A stretch of 62,141 nt of DNA from Paenibacillus alkaliterrae. Lineage in GTDB: Bacteria > Bacillota > Bacilli > Paenibacillales > Paenibacillaceae. Below, piece after piece: positions 42,052 to 51,375 of the stretch. The stretch is from positions 1 through 62,141 of the forward strand of contig NZ_JAKGAP010000034.1 of assembly GCF_021532375.1 (NCBI RefSeq), written 5' to 3'. The notes below the pieces were generated by a model. The model ran no database searches. It worked only from the letters and a program-made list of their open reading frames with translations, and was not told the DNA's origin. Within the stretch, counting starts at the first letter, position 1; each line of letters begins with the position of its first letter. The position numbers were made by a program, and so were the translations under genes.

Positions 42052-42255
42052 ATGCATATCACGGAATTACAACAAAAAATAGAGAATCTTCGAAAACAAA
42101 TGATAGAGAAATTTATGAAGAGCGGCTCGTATCAAACAGAAGAAGTCATCGATGCCAGCCAGCAGCTGGACCGCGTGCTCAACTGCTATGATTGTCTGCG
42201 CTACAAGAGAAATTGCAAATTCGAGTTTGAGTGTGTTGATATCGAGGGTAACTGA
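42052..42255 (+). CDS. Spo0E-family aspartyl-phosphate phosphatase with Cys-rich tail
   Basis: A 67-residue helical hairpin protein. MHITELQQKIENLRKQMI is the first helix, and SYQTEEVIDASQQLDRVLNC contains the Spo0E signature (S-x-x-L/Q-D spacing). Such proteins dephosphorylate Spo0A and delay sporulation. The C-terminus (CYDCLRYKRNCKFEFECVD) has four cysteines, unusual for the family and perhaps metal-binding or redox-sensitive. ATG 42052 has TAGGAGAG eight bases upstream. A strong terminator follows. Confidence 0.88.
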   Translation: MHITELQQKIENLRKQMIEKFMKSGSYQTEEVIDASQQLDRVLNCYDCLRYKRNCKFEFECVDIEGN

Positions 42256-42313
42256 TGCCTTCAGCAAGCGTAATCCTGTTTAACGGGGCTGCGTGTTCTG
42301 AAGGCATTTTTTT
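42255..42313 (+). terminator. terminator of the Spo0E-like gene
   Basis: ATGCCTTCAG (42255-42264) pairs with CTGAAGGCAT (42298-42307), followed by a T8 run. Confidence 0.92.
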
Positions 42314-42371
42314 GTCGGCTGTGAAGTTTACGGCAGGAAGTGCAATCGATGAGAGTCTGAGGAGTTAAAGA

Positions 42372-42500
42372 TCAAAACATGCGTTTCCTTTTGTTTTTCT
42401 TATATTTGTACCAGTACCTTCCGTTCTCGTCTTTGAATATTCGAATGCCAAAAAACTTCAATGGCGTTGACAGCTCCGTAAACATAAGATAGCCGGACAT
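42372..42500 (-). CDS. small basic protein, 42 residues
   Basis: On the minus strand ATG 42500 is preceded by AGGTGAT at proper spacing. The 42-residue product starts MSGYLMFTELSTPLKFFGIR and ends in a strongly basic tail (KYKKNKRKRMF). It is not recognised. The tail suggests nucleic acid or membrane contact, which is inference. Confidence 0.5.
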   Translation of the reverse strand: MSGYLMFTELSTPLKFFGIRIFKDENGRYWYKYKKNKRKRMF

Positions 42501-42664
42501 GGTTATCACCTCGCTATTATTCTTTTATAACAATACCAAACTTTGTGCTTATTGACTAGTTATGATAGGGACTTTTGTATTGTAAACATATGACTAAAGT
42601 CGTATGTCATTGTGTTATTTATACCAAAATATTATATATTTACCAGTACCTCATTAATGCATGC

Positions 42665-42936
42665 AATACTAGATCTAAAATCTCCGTGCATGCTCCAACT
42701 GGACTCTTGTGGGCCGCTTCTCCGAAATAGATCTAGAAACTAGCTCTAATTTCCCCAAACTAACCAATCCTGCAATAATAGATCTAAAAAGTAGCTCTAA
42801 TGTGTCCGTACCTGCCTCAACTGGCCTCAGGGCTAATGGGGCTTGAGAGGGTACAGTTACTGGACAAATCCAACATAGAGCTCCAGATGGGGTGAAATGG
42901 GGCAAAGTTACTGTACAAATCCAGTATAGCGCGCCA
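42665..42936. repeat. cluster of two dispersed repeat families
   Basis: Three AGATCTA-type copies (42669, 42727, 42781; the last two followed by ACTAGCTCTAAT or AGTAGCTCTAAT) are kin to the tandem repeat at 1-330. Two copies of the ACAAATCCARYATAGMGCKCC type (42866-42884, 42917-42935) are kin to 6363 and 55598. No coding potential; 42501-42664 and 42937-43037 show nothing else. Confidence 0.78.
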
Positions 42937-43037
42937 AACGAGGTGCGAGAGGAGCTTGAATGAGGTTAGTGGATTTTTTTTTCAGTTAAGTGTGTTAAGT
43001 GTGAGCGCTGCGTTTTGCTTGTCTCTTATTTTCAAGT

Positions 43038-43592
43038 ATGATAGATAGAGCAGTGTTTCTATTGGAGGTGCTTACCATAGCGAAAAAATCGATCAGAGCC
43101 TTTCCCTCCCTGATATGGGGAGTTTTATTTGCGGCGTGGCTTATGTTTTTGTTTTTTTTATCGTCCCAATCGTATGAGCAGCAGAGCATTCAGCCGTTTC
43201 TGTTCAAAACTTTTGAATTCCATCAGCTCATCAGCTGGCTGCCGGATATGACGATTACGTACCGGACCAGAACGATCCATTCGCATACGAACCCGTACCA
43301 GTTTATCGAGTTTCTGTTCCGCAAGGGTGCGCATCTATTCGTATATGCGGTGCTTGCGGCGATTCTGTTCATGCTCATGCGCTCGCTCAATCCGAGGCGC
43401 TGGCTGCGCGCGATTGCGGTGACGCTCGCCGTGGGGCTTGCCGTCCCGGCGCTGGATGAATGGAATCAGCTAAATTCCGGGCATCGTACGGGTAATGTGA
43501 CGGATGTTTGGCTTGATTTTGCAGGGGGATGTATCGGAATCTTGGTCTGCTTGTGCGTATTAGGTCTCCTTAAGCTTCGGAGGAAAATGTAA
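43038..43592 (+). CDS. VanZ-like membrane protein
   Basis: A 184-residue membrane protein with four hydrophobic helices. FLFFLSSQSYEQQSIQPFLF is the conserved first-loop motif (S-S-Q) and KGAHLFVYAVLAAIL and ALDEWNQLNSGHRTGNVTDV carry the family's polar residues (E, H, R, D). VanZ-like proteins affect envelope traits, including low-level teicoplanin resistance. Start: ATG 43038 has no SD; a strong SD (GGAGGTG, 43063-43069) sits six bases before an in-frame ATA at 43077, so the true start may be GTG 43068 or the ATA itself. Confidence 0.87.
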   Translation: MIDRAVFLLEVLTIAKKSIRAFPSLIWGVLFAAWLMFLFFLSSQSYEQQSIQPFLFKTFEFHQLISWLPDMTITYRTRTIHSHTNPYQFIEFLFRKGAHLFVYAVLAAILFMLMRSLNPRRWLRAIAVTLAVGLAVPALDEWNQLNSGHRTGNVTDVWLDFAGGCIGILVCLCVLGLLKLRRKM

Positions 43593-43646
43593 ATTGATGT
43601 CGAATACTCTTCTGTAGAAATGTTAGCGAACGGGGGGATTTCCGAT

Positions 43647-45536
43647 ATGATCAAGCAGAAGCCGGGATCCAGATTGCGATTAAGCATATCAAAAATTGCA
43701 GGGCTGTATATGCTTGGCGGCATTCTTTGGGTTATTTTCACGGATTATTGGCTTGGCCGCTCGCTTCAACATACGATTCATCTCCAGGGATCCCTTAAGG
43801 GAGTACTATATGTCGTCATTACGGGGTTTCTGCTCTACTTGCTTATGAAGGGCTATTTGAGGCAAATTCTCGAGGCCAAGCAGAAGGCTCAAAGAAGCGA
43901 GGAAAACTTTCGTAATATTTTTGAGCATGCGAATGACGGTATTGCCTTGTTCTCGATTGATGATTATTTCTCTCTAACGTTCAAAGGCTCGAACGGCCTG
44001 TTTCAGAGTATGACGGGTTATACGGAGGAGGAGCTTCGCCATATTTCTCCCTTCCAATATATGCGTACGGGTGAGCGCGCCTCGTCGATATTCAAGCTGG
44101 TGAAGGACGGGGCGCAGGTGGAGGAAATCGAGATTCGCCAGAAGGACGGCACCCTTGTCCCGGTCGAGGTGAATTCGAAAACGTTCAAGAAAAAGGATCG
44201 CATCGAGGTGGTCTCGGTGTTCCGCGATATGACGGACCGCAAGCATGCGGATCAAATGATTCATTTTCTCGCTAATCACGATTATTTAACCGGTTTGCCC
44301 AATCCCCGCGTATTATTTGATGAGCTCGCGCTCTATGTTAATGAAGGCAGAGGTTTTTCGCTGCTTATTATACAGATTGACCGGTTCAAATGGATAAAAA
44401 GCACGATCGGAAGAAAGAGCGGCAATGAGCTGCTTGTGCAGATCGGAGGACGGCTGAAGCAGGCTCTCCATGAGGATAGCCTGATTACGAGAATAGGCGA
44501 TGACCATTTCAAAATGTTGCTGCCGGCTTGCGATAAGCAACGGGTTGTGGCGCTTTATGCTCGGCTTGAGGAACGGCTCGTTCAGCCGTATCTGATTGGC
44601 GAGGATGAGATTAAGCTGGATTTTCGAATGGGCAGCGCAAGCTTCCCCGGCGATGCGGAAGAGGAAGAGACGATTATAAGTCTAGCTTACTCTATGCTCA
44701 ATCAGGCGGGAGTTGGGGAGCATGATCAGGCTGCGAATCGGGAGCAACTGACGGATATGAGGCGCAAGGTGCTTATCGAGAAGGAGCTTCCGCACGCGAT
44801 TGCGAACGGGCAGCTCTCGCTGGTTTATCAGCCGAAGGTACAATTGTCCTCGTCGGGCATTATTGGGGTGGAGGCACTGCTTAGATGGAAGCACCCTGCG
44901 CTTGGCGATATTCCGCCCGCAGCATTCATTCCCGTCGCCGAGGAGATGGGCGTTATCGTACCGATCGGGGAATGGGTGCTGGTCGAAGCGTGCCGGCAAA
45001 TTAAAATTTTCCAGGAGCAGTCGGGATCACCCGTCACGGTATCGGTTAATATTTCATCGAGACAATTCGTCCAGCGGCATTTTGTCCAGGTCGTGAAGCA
45101 AGCGATTCGGGATACGGGCATTCGGCCGGAGCATCTGCTCCTTGAGATTACGGAAAGCATCATCATCAACTTTGAGTCGACGGTTCATGTGTTGAGAGAG
45201 TTGAAGGAGCTGGGCGTACGGATTAGTATGGATGATTTTGGGACCGGATATTGCTCTCTAGCCTACTTAAAGCATCTGCCCATCGACGAGCTGAAGATTG
45301 ACCGGTCCTTTATTCAAGATATTTTGCATCAAACGAATGACCGCAATCTCGTACAAACGATTATTACTCTGGCGCATCATATGAATATGCAGGTGGTGGC
45401 CGAAGGCGTAGAGGATGAGGAGCAGCTGGCGTGTCTGAAAGAATTGAAGTGCGATATTATGCAGGGGTATTTGTTCAGCCCGCCTATCGACCCCGATGCT
45501 TTCCTTAGGCTTCCGAAACGTATGATGGGTAGTTAA
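43647..45536 (+). CDS. PAS-GGDEF-EAL protein, GGDEF degenerate
   Basis: A 629-residue membrane signalling protein. Two helices (about 17-35 and 50-70) precede a PAS domain (about 85-205; FRNIFEHANDGIALFSIDDY), a GGDEF domain (about 215-370) and an EAL domain (about 385-625). The GGDEF active site reads RIGDDHF instead of GGDEF, so cyclase activity is doubtful. The EAL domain is canonical: GVEALLRWKHP, LEITES, DDFGTGYCSLAYLKHLPIDE, LKIDRSF and VAEGVED. It should degrade c-di-GMP. GGGGGGAT precedes ATG 43647; ATG 43620 is upstream in frame without an SD. Confidence 0.92.
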   Translation: MIKQKPGSRLRLSISKIAGLYMLGGILWVIFTDYWLGRSLQHTIHLQGSLKGVLYVVITGFLLYLLMKGYLRQILEAKQKAQRSEENFRNIFEHANDGIALFSIDDYFSLTFKGSNGLFQSMTGYTEEELRHISPFQYMRTGERASSIFKLVKDGAQVEEIEIRQKDGTLVPVEVNSKTFKKKDRIEVVSVFRDMTDRKHADQMIHFLANHDYLTGLPNPRVLFDELALYVNEGRGFSLLIIQIDRFKWIKSTIGRKSGNELLVQIGGRLKQALHEDSLITRIGDDHFKMLLPACDKQRVVALYARLEERLVQPYLIGEDEIKLDFRMGSASFPGDAEEEETIISLAYSMLNQAGVGEHDQAANREQLTDMRRKVLIEKELPHAIANGQLSLVYQPKVQLSSSGIIGVEALLRWKHPALGDIPPAAFIPVAEEMGVIVPIGEWVLVEACRQIKIFQEQSGSPVTVSVNISSRQFVQRHFVQVVKQAIRDTGIRPEHLLLEITESIIINFESTVHVLRELKELGVRISMDDFGTGYCSLAYLKHLPIDELKIDRSFIQDILHQTNDRNLVQTIITLAHHMNMQVVAEGVEDEEQLACLKELKCDIMQGYLFSPPIDPDAFLRLPKRMMGS

Positions 45537-45661
45537 CTCTGTGATTTACAAATTCTATATCAATTCCATACATGGACATAATATTCCTTCTGTACCATTT
45601 AGTTTGACCAGGCGTACGGCATGTAGCGCTGGGTACATTCCAGATCTCAGGGGGAAACAAT

Positions 45662-46567
45662 GTGAGCTTTAGACGGGAGCATGTGCGAAAATCGCTGAAA
45701 TGGCTTATGGCCGGATTACTGACGGTCGCCTGTATCGGTCCATACGGCGCGGTTGCGGTGGAGGAATCGGATGCCCCAACTTTTAAAATGAATAAAATCG
45801 CAACCTGCGACAGCTTGGCCGGCTTCGATAAGGGCGGTACGGAAATTGTGGCTTACGACTGGAAGGGCAAGCGCGCTTATTCTACAAACTCGGAAGTGAA
45901 GGCGATCGATATTCTCGATATGTCCAAGCTCGGCGAGGAAGAGGAGATCGAGCTGCTCGATCGGGTTGGAATAGATTCTTTAAAGATTCCCGGCTTTGTG
46001 CCGGATGGCATTACGAGCGTCGCGATACATCCGTCGGGCGCTTACATTGCTGCTTCTGTGTCGTCGAGTCCGCTTACGGACAACGGCAAGGTCGTGTTTA
46101 TGGATTTGAACGGGACGATGATTGGCTGGGTAACGGTCGGTGCGCTTCCTGACATGCTGACGTTCACGCCGGACGGCAAGCAGCTGCTTGTCGCAAATGA
46201 GGGCGAGCCTTCGGCGGATTATACGATTGATCCGGAGGGCTCGGTATCGATCATCGATGTGACGAAGATGCTTAGCGAGCTGACGGATGCGGATGTGACG
46301 ACGGCGGGCTTCGGCGACGTGGAAATTCCGGATGGCGTACGCGTGTTTGCAGGTCTGCCGGAGGGCAATCCGTCTACGACGGCAGAGCATATGGAGCCGG
46401 AATTTATTTCGGTATCGGCGGACAGCAAGTTCGCGTATGTGGCTTTGCAGGAAAACAATGCGATCGGCGTGCTGAATTTAACGACATTAATATTTGATGA
46501 GGTGCGTGCGCTTGGCGTGAAGGATCACTCGCTGCCGGGCAATGGCAGTGCCAAATGGGGCTTGTGA
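45662..46567 (+). pseudogene. choice-of-anchor I protein, C-terminally truncated
   Basis: A 301-residue product with a signal peptide (residues 1-32) and the start of a seven-bladed LVIVD/beta-propeller surface protein: GGTEIVAYDWKGKRAYSTNS, LPDMLTFTPDGKQLLVANEG and FISVSADSKFAYVALQENNA. In the family, the stretch LGVKDHSLPGNG continues for several hundred residues; here it becomes SAKWGL and stops, so the gene has lost most of its 3' part (inference from family length). GTG start after CAGGGGGA. It may still be secreted as a fragment. Confidence 0.78.
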
Positions 46568-46612
46568 GCGAGTATCAAATGGGGCGAACTGCATAAAGTC
46601 ATGATGATGGAC

Positions 46613-46668
46613 GGGGACTGTCACTCAAGCGGCGCAAGCTGCTGGGAGGACGGTCCCTGTTTTGTTTT
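46613..46668 (+). terminator. terminator after the truncated anchor gene
   Basis: GGGGACTGTC (46613-46622) pairs with GACGGTCCCT (46649-46658; G-U tolerated), followed by TTTTGTTTT. Confidence 0.75.
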
Positions 46669-46794
46669 ACATGCGAATAAATACCTTGAAGTGTAGTTAT
46701 CGATGTTTAGTCTTCGTTATATAATCCGTCGCCGCGAATCTGTATACTTCGTATTGAAAGCGTGCACAAGAAAGTATATACGGGAGGGTTAAGT

Positions 46795-48162
46795 ATGAAA
46801 ATGTTCAGAAAACGCTGGTTAGGCCAGGGATTGAGCATCGTGCTTGCTGCAACGATGCTGGCAGCGTGCTCAAACGGCGGCGGACAAACTAGCAACACAG
46901 CAACTGGCAAAGAGAACACGGCGGAGGATAACGTGAATAACGCCGCGCCAGCCGCAAAACCGTTTGAAGGCACAAGTATTACGTTAGTAACGGCGAATCA
47001 TCCTTGGGGAGATGCGATTAAACCGTTCATTCCCGAGTTTGAGGCTGAGACGGGGATGAAAGTAAATGTGGAAAGTTATTTTGAAGATCAGCTGACACAG
47101 AAGCTTACGGTCCAGTTCACGACGGGCTCCAATACGCCGGATGTGTTCATGTATCGTCCGCTTCAGGAGGGCAAGCTGTTTTTCAAAAACGGCTGGGTAC
47201 ATCCTTTGGATGAATACGTGAATAAAGACCCCGAATACGATTTCGCGGACTTGTCCAAATCGGCTGTCGGATCGGCGACCGTAGACGGTAAGGTGGCCGG
47301 CATTCCAATCATTACAGAGCAGCAAATCTTATACTACCGCAAGGATCTGCTGGAAGCGGCAGGGATCGCGGTACCGAAAACGATGGATGAATTGGTTGCC
47401 GCGGTTAAACAGCTTCATGACCCCGGCAAAGAGATGTACGGTTTCGTAGCCAGAGGACAGCGCTCGCCGCTTGTCACGCAAGTCTCTTCGTTCCTGTTTT
47501 CCGAAGGCGGAGATTTCACGAACGGAGATAAGGCGACGATTAACACGCCGGAAGCCATTAAAGCTTTTACGACCTATGGTACCTTATTGAAGGATTACGG
47601 CCCTCCGGGCGTACTCAATATGTCATGGCCGCAAGCGATCGGCATTTTCGCGCAAGGCAAGGTAGCTTTCTATACGGACGCGAACTCGATTTATAAGAAC
47701 GCAACGGACCCTGAAAAGTCGCAAATTGCCGATAAAATCGGATTTGCACCGTTCCCGGCCGGCTCGGCCGGCTCCAAACCGTATAACATTACCTCTTGGG
47801 GACTGGCCGTGAATGCGAACGCAGCCAACAAGGAAGCGGCATGGGCATTCATCGAGTGGGCGACCGGCAAGGAGCTGGTCCTGAAAACCCAGCAAGCAGG
47901 CAATCCCGGAGCGCGTTCTTCGGTTTGGGATAACCCTGAAGGGACAACCGGATTTCCGTCCGAGCTGGTAGATGTCATCAAAGAAAGCGTGAAGGGCGGT
48001 GTCGACCATGACCGTCCGACCGTCATCAGCGTCGGTGAAGCGCGCGATGCGGTAGGCGAGATCGTTCAGCAGATCATGACCGGCGAGACGAACATTCAAC
48101 CGGTTGCCGATAAAGCTAATGAAGCTTTGCAAAAGATAATCGACAGCGAAAAAACAAAATAA
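46795..48162 (+). CDS. sugar ABC transporter substrate-binding lipoprotein 1
   Basis: A 455-residue extracellular solute-binding protein, family 1. The lipobox is MLAACSN (Cys about 22), then a Gly/Asn/Thr linker and the binding domain from SITLVTANHPWGDAIKPFIP on. GSNTPDVFMYRPLQEGKLFF, GIPIITEQQILYYRKDLLEA and the WAFIEWATGKELVL helix match CUT1-type receptors. It delivers an oligosaccharide or sugar to the permeases encoded directly downstream. ATG 46795 follows CGGGAGGGT. A strong intercistronic hairpin at 48181 separates it from the permeases, as usual for the highly expressed receptor. The substrate is not deducible. Confidence 0.93.
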   Translation: MKMFRKRWLGQGLSIVLAATMLAACSNGGGQTSNTATGKENTAEDNVNNAAPAAKPFEGTSITLVTANHPWGDAIKPFIPEFEAETGMKVNVESYFEDQLTQKLTVQFTTGSNTPDVFMYRPLQEGKLFFKNGWVHPLDEYVNKDPEYDFADLSKSAVGSATVDGKVAGIPIITEQQILYYRKDLLEAAGIAVPKTMDELVAAVKQLHDPGKEMYGFVARGQRSPLVTQVSSFLFSEGGDFTNGDKATINTPEAIKAFTTYGTLLKDYGPPGVLNMSWPQAIGIFAQGKVAFYTDANSIYKNATDPEKSQIADKIGFAPFPAGSAGSKPYNITSWGLAVNANAANKEAAWAFIEWATGKELVLKTQQAGNPGARSSVWDNPEGTTGFPSELVDVIKESVKGGVDHDRPTVISVGEARDAVGEIVQQIMTGETNIQPVADKANEALQKIIDSEKTK

Positions 48163-48180
48163 GGCGAGACGGCCTAACGG

Positions 48181-48209
48181 TCAAAAGGGTCATTCCGTGA
48201 CCCTTTTGA
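48181..48209 (+). terminator. intercistronic hairpin (attenuator/mRNA stabiliser)
   Basis: TCAAAAGGGTCA (48181-48192) and TGACCCTTTTGA (48198-48209) form a perfect 12-bp stem around TTCCG. It lies between receptor and permease genes and lacks a long T-run, so partial termination or 3'-end protection is likely. Confidence 0.8.
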
Positions 48210-48246
48210 TTTGTCATTTCGAATTGGGAGGAAAGGGGAGTTCCAT

Positions 48247-49131
48247 ATGCAGTACAACTGGTTTGATCGAAATTTGAAATGGATCTATACGATGCCTGCG
48301 GTGATATTCGTGTTAGTTATGATGGTATTTCCGATCCTGTATACCGTACGGATAAGTTTCTTTGAGTGGAGTATGTCCGCCATTACGCCTCCAAAGTGGG
48401 TCGGATTGGACAACTATATTACGCTTTTGAACGATAGCCGATTCTGGGGAGCGGTACGCTCCACTTTATATTTTACGTTTGCGGCGCTTGCCGTTGAAGT
48501 TGTATTAGGGGTTGCCATCGCCTTACTGCTCACTCGGGATTTCCGGGGCAAAAATATGGTGAAAACGGTTTTCCTTCTGCCTATGGTGGCGACTCCGGTC
48601 GCGATGGGGCTGGTGTGGCAATTGATTTATGAGCCGACGATCGGCGCGGCCAACATGATATTGGAAGCGGTCGGACTGAAGCCGCAGCTGTGGCTTGCTT
48701 CCCCCAATCAGGCCATTTCCTCGCTCATTATCGTTGATGTCTGGCAGTGGACTCCGATGATCGCCCTTATTGTTATGGCGGGGCTGGCTACGATTCCGAC
48801 CGACCCCTATGAAGCGGCTGACGTCGACGGGGCCGGCAGATGGAGAAAGTTCATTTCGATTACGCTTCCGCTGTTAAAGCCAACGATTATGGTTGCTGCG
48901 ATGCTGCGCTTGATCGACGTGCTGAAAACCTTCGATATTATTTATGCGACAACGCAGGGCGGACCGAATCTGGCTACCGAGACGTTGAACATTTACGGTT
49001 ATGTATTAGGTTTTCAATATTTTAAGCTGGGGATGGCTTCCTCGCTTCTGGTCCTGTTCTTCGCGTTGGTCATGGGCTTGACGATATTTATGATCCTGAT
49101 GCGCAAAAGAATGGAGGGGCGTTATGAATAA
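48247..49131 (+). CDS. sugar ABC transporter permease (MalF type)
   Basis: A 294-residue inner-membrane protein with six helices. The EAA loop is seen as DPYEAADVDGAGRWRKFISI, with TLPLLKPTIMV after it; the N-terminus (FPILYTVRISFFEWSM) is typical of CUT1 MalF/UgpA-like permeases. It pairs with the next gene to form the channel. GGAAAGGGGAG precedes ATG 48247; an in-frame start at 48211 lies in the hairpin region. No ATPase gene is in the cluster, so a shared MsmX-type ATPase is probably used (inference). Confidence 0.95.
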   Translation: MQYNWFDRNLKWIYTMPAVIFVLVMMVFPILYTVRISFFEWSMSAITPPKWVGLDNYITLLNDSRFWGAVRSTLYFTFAALAVEVVLGVAIALLLTRDFRGKNMVKTVFLLPMVATPVAMGLVWQLIYEPTIGAANMILEAVGLKPQLWLASPNQAISSLIIVDVWQWTPMIALIVMAGLATIPTDPYEAADVDGAGRWRKFISITLPLLKPTIMVAAMLRLIDVLKTFDIIYATTQGGPNLATETLNIYGYVLGFQYFKLGMASSLLVLFFALVMGLTIFMILMRKRMEGRYE

Positions 49132-49942
49132 GCAAAAGAAGACGGCAAATCTGATTTTCGGCGTTTTAACTATTGCGGTGCTGCTTTTATTTGCTTTTCC
49201 TTTCTTCTGGATGCTGCTTGCTTCTTTCAAAACGCAGGGGCAAATCATGTCGACGGAGCAGTTGTTTGTATTTAAGCCGACGATGGACAATTATTCGGAT
49301 GTATTCAAGGAATATGATTTTCTGAAATACATCTTGAACAGTTTCGTTGTCGCGCTTGGATCGACGCTGTTCGCCCTGCTGCTCGGACTGCCGGCGGCTT
49401 ACGCAATCGCCAGACATAAGCTTCACAAGTTAGGGCTTGTCATTCTCATAGCCCGGATTATTCCCGGGATCACATTCCTGATTCCCTGGTTTATCTTATT
49501 TTCGAAGCTTGAGCTGATCGACTCCTACACGTCTTTGATCCTCAGTCATATGCTCGTGGGGCTGCCATTCATTATTTGGATCATGATTTCCTTCTTCGAA
49601 GCGCTTCCGACCGAAATCGAGGAATCGGGTCTGATTGACGGTTGTACGCGTCATCAAGTTTTTATGCGAATTATTTTACCGATTTCCGGACCCGGTATCA
49701 TTACGTCGTCACTGCTTTCGTTCATTTTCTCGTGGAATAACTTTATGTTTTCCATCATTCTTGCCGGTGACAAGACGAAGCCGCTTCCGGTGGCGGTATT
49801 CAATTTCATGTCGTATTCGGAAATCAACTGGGGCGGGCTTATGGCGGCTGCATGCATCATCACCCTTCCCGTACTCATAATCGCGCTGCTTGCGCAGCGT
49901 TATGTCGTCAGCGGGTTGGCGGCCGGCGCCGTGAAGGGCTAA
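49124..49942 (+). CDS. sugar ABC transporter permease (MalG type)
   Basis: A 272-residue membrane protein with six helices and the MalG-type EAA loop LPTEIEESGLIDGCTRHQVF followed by MRIILPISGPGI. FPFFWMLLASFKTQGQIM is the usual N-terminal region. It overlaps the MalF-type gene by eight bases; GGAGGGG serves as SD. Together with that gene it forms the transport channel. Confidence 0.95.
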   Translation: MNKQKKTANLIFGVLTIAVLLLFAFPFFWMLLASFKTQGQIMSTEQLFVFKPTMDNYSDVFKEYDFLKYILNSFVVALGSTLFALLLGLPAAYAIARHKLHKLGLVILIARIIPGITFLIPWFILFSKLELIDSYTSLILSHMLVGLPFIIWIMISFFEALPTEIEESGLIDGCTRHQVFMRIILPISGPGIITSSLLSFIFSWNNFMFSIILAGDKTKPLPVAVFNFMSYSEINWGGLMAAACIITLPVLIIALLAQRYVVSGLAAGAVKG

Positions 49943-50051
49943 ACGTTATTTGCTTTTCTATTGGTTAATGATGTTTACTATTAGTTATAATGGAACAATA
50001 AGCGTTCGAGTTATTTTATTATGATCGGGTCGCGACAAGGAGGTCAGGTCT

Positions 50052-51371
50052 ATGAAGCGGTTTCGCAGTCTGCGGCTGCTTGCGGGAATCTGGGCTCTAT
50101 CGGTTTCCGTTTTGGCGTCGGGGTGTGCAGGCATTTCTCATTCCGGGCATAACAGGGGGGAGTCGCCGCTGCCGTTTCAAGGGAAAACGATCACACTGGT
50201 AACGGCCAATCATCCTTGGGCGGATGCGATCAGGCCGCTCCTTCCCGAATTTGAAGCCGCAACGGGCGTGAACGTGATCATTCAAGGATTTTTCGAGGAT
50301 CAGTTGACCCAGAAGCTTACGCTTCAGCTGACAACGGGAGCCGAAACGCCGGATGTGTTTATGTATCGCCCTTTGCAGGAAGGGAAGCTGTTTTATAAGA
50401 ACGGTTGGCTGGAGCCGCTCGATGACTATGTTCGACAGGACGCTGAGTACGATCGCAGCGATTTTTCAAGTGAAGCGATCCGCTCTGCAACCGTAGACGG
50501 GAAACTTGCCGGTATTCCGGTCATTATGGAGCAGGGAATCTTATACTACCGGAAAGATCTTCTGCAGAAGGCTGGAATCCCGGTGCCGGATACGATTGAC
50601 AAGCTTGTATCCGCTGCCCGGTTGCTGCATGATCCGGACAACGGGGTTTACGGCTTTGTCGCAAGGGGACAGCGTTCTCCCTTGGTCACGCAGGTTTCGT
50701 CTTTTCTCTATTCCGAAGGCGGCGATTTCACCAGCGGGCAACAAGCGACCATCAATACGCCGGAAGCGATGAGAGCATTCACCATTTACGGAAGCCTTCT
50801 AAGAGATTATGGGCCTCCGGGCGTAATCAACATGTCCTGGCCGCAAGCGAGCGCGTTTTTTGCCGAAGGCAAAGCCGCCTTTTATACGGATGCGAATTCG
50901 ATCTTTAAAAGCGCAAGCGATCCGGCGCGTTCGACGATCGCCGAGCATATCGGATTCGCTTCCTTTCCCGCTGGCGGAAACGGCTCGAGGACTTACAATA
51001 TTACATCCTGGGGACTGGCCATGAATCCGAAAGCCGTCGATAAAGCGGCGGCGTGGGCGTTTATACGCTGGGCGACAAGCAAAGAGATCGTGCTCCAAAC
51101 GCAGCGCAAAGGCAACCCGGGTGCCCGTTATTCCGTTTGGAACATGTCCGAGGGTACGGCAGGGTTCCCGAAAGAGATGGTCGAGGTCATCAAACAATAC
51201 GGCATAGGCGGTGTCGACCACGACCGTCCGACTGTCATCAACGTGGCGGAGGCCAGGGAAACGGTCGGAGAAATCGTTCAACGCGTAATGACGGGCGATC
51301 CCGATCTTCAGCAGGCGGCGGACAGAGCGAATGCCGCGCTGCAAGCGATATTGGATAAAGAAGCGGAATGA
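50052..51371 (+). CDS. sugar ABC transporter substrate-binding lipoprotein 2 (paralogue)
   Basis: A 439-residue paralogue of the 46795 receptor with long near-identical stretches (ITLVTANHPWADAIRPLLPE, QLTQKLTLQLTTGAETPDVF, VARGQRSPLVTQVSSFLYSE). The lipobox is VLASGCAG (Cys about 25). It has its own AAGGAGGT SD and an upstream gap of 109 bp that may hold a promoter. It sits directly before the sensor kinase, so it might serve as the sensing receptor of the YesM-type kinase, a role known for some binding proteins, or simply as a second importer receptor. Both ideas are inference. Confidence 0.93.
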   Translation: MKRFRSLRLLAGIWALSVSVLASGCAGISHSGHNRGESPLPFQGKTITLVTANHPWADAIRPLLPEFEAATGVNVIIQGFFEDQLTQKLTLQLTTGAETPDVFMYRPLQEGKLFYKNGWLEPLDDYVRQDAEYDRSDFSSEAIRSATVDGKLAGIPVIMEQGILYYRKDLLQKAGIPVPDTIDKLVSAARLLHDPDNGVYGFVARGQRSPLVTQVSSFLYSEGGDFTSGQQATINTPEAMRAFTIYGSLLRDYGPPGVINMSWPQASAFFAEGKAAFYTDANSIFKSASDPARSTIAEHIGFASFPAGGNGSRTYNITSWGLAMNPKAVDKAAAWAFIRWATSKEIVLQTQRKGNPGARYSVWNMSEGTAGFPKEMVEVIKQYGIGGVDHDRPTVINVAEARETVGEIVQRVMTGDPDLQQAADRANAALQAILDKEAE

Positions 51372-51375
51372 GAAG

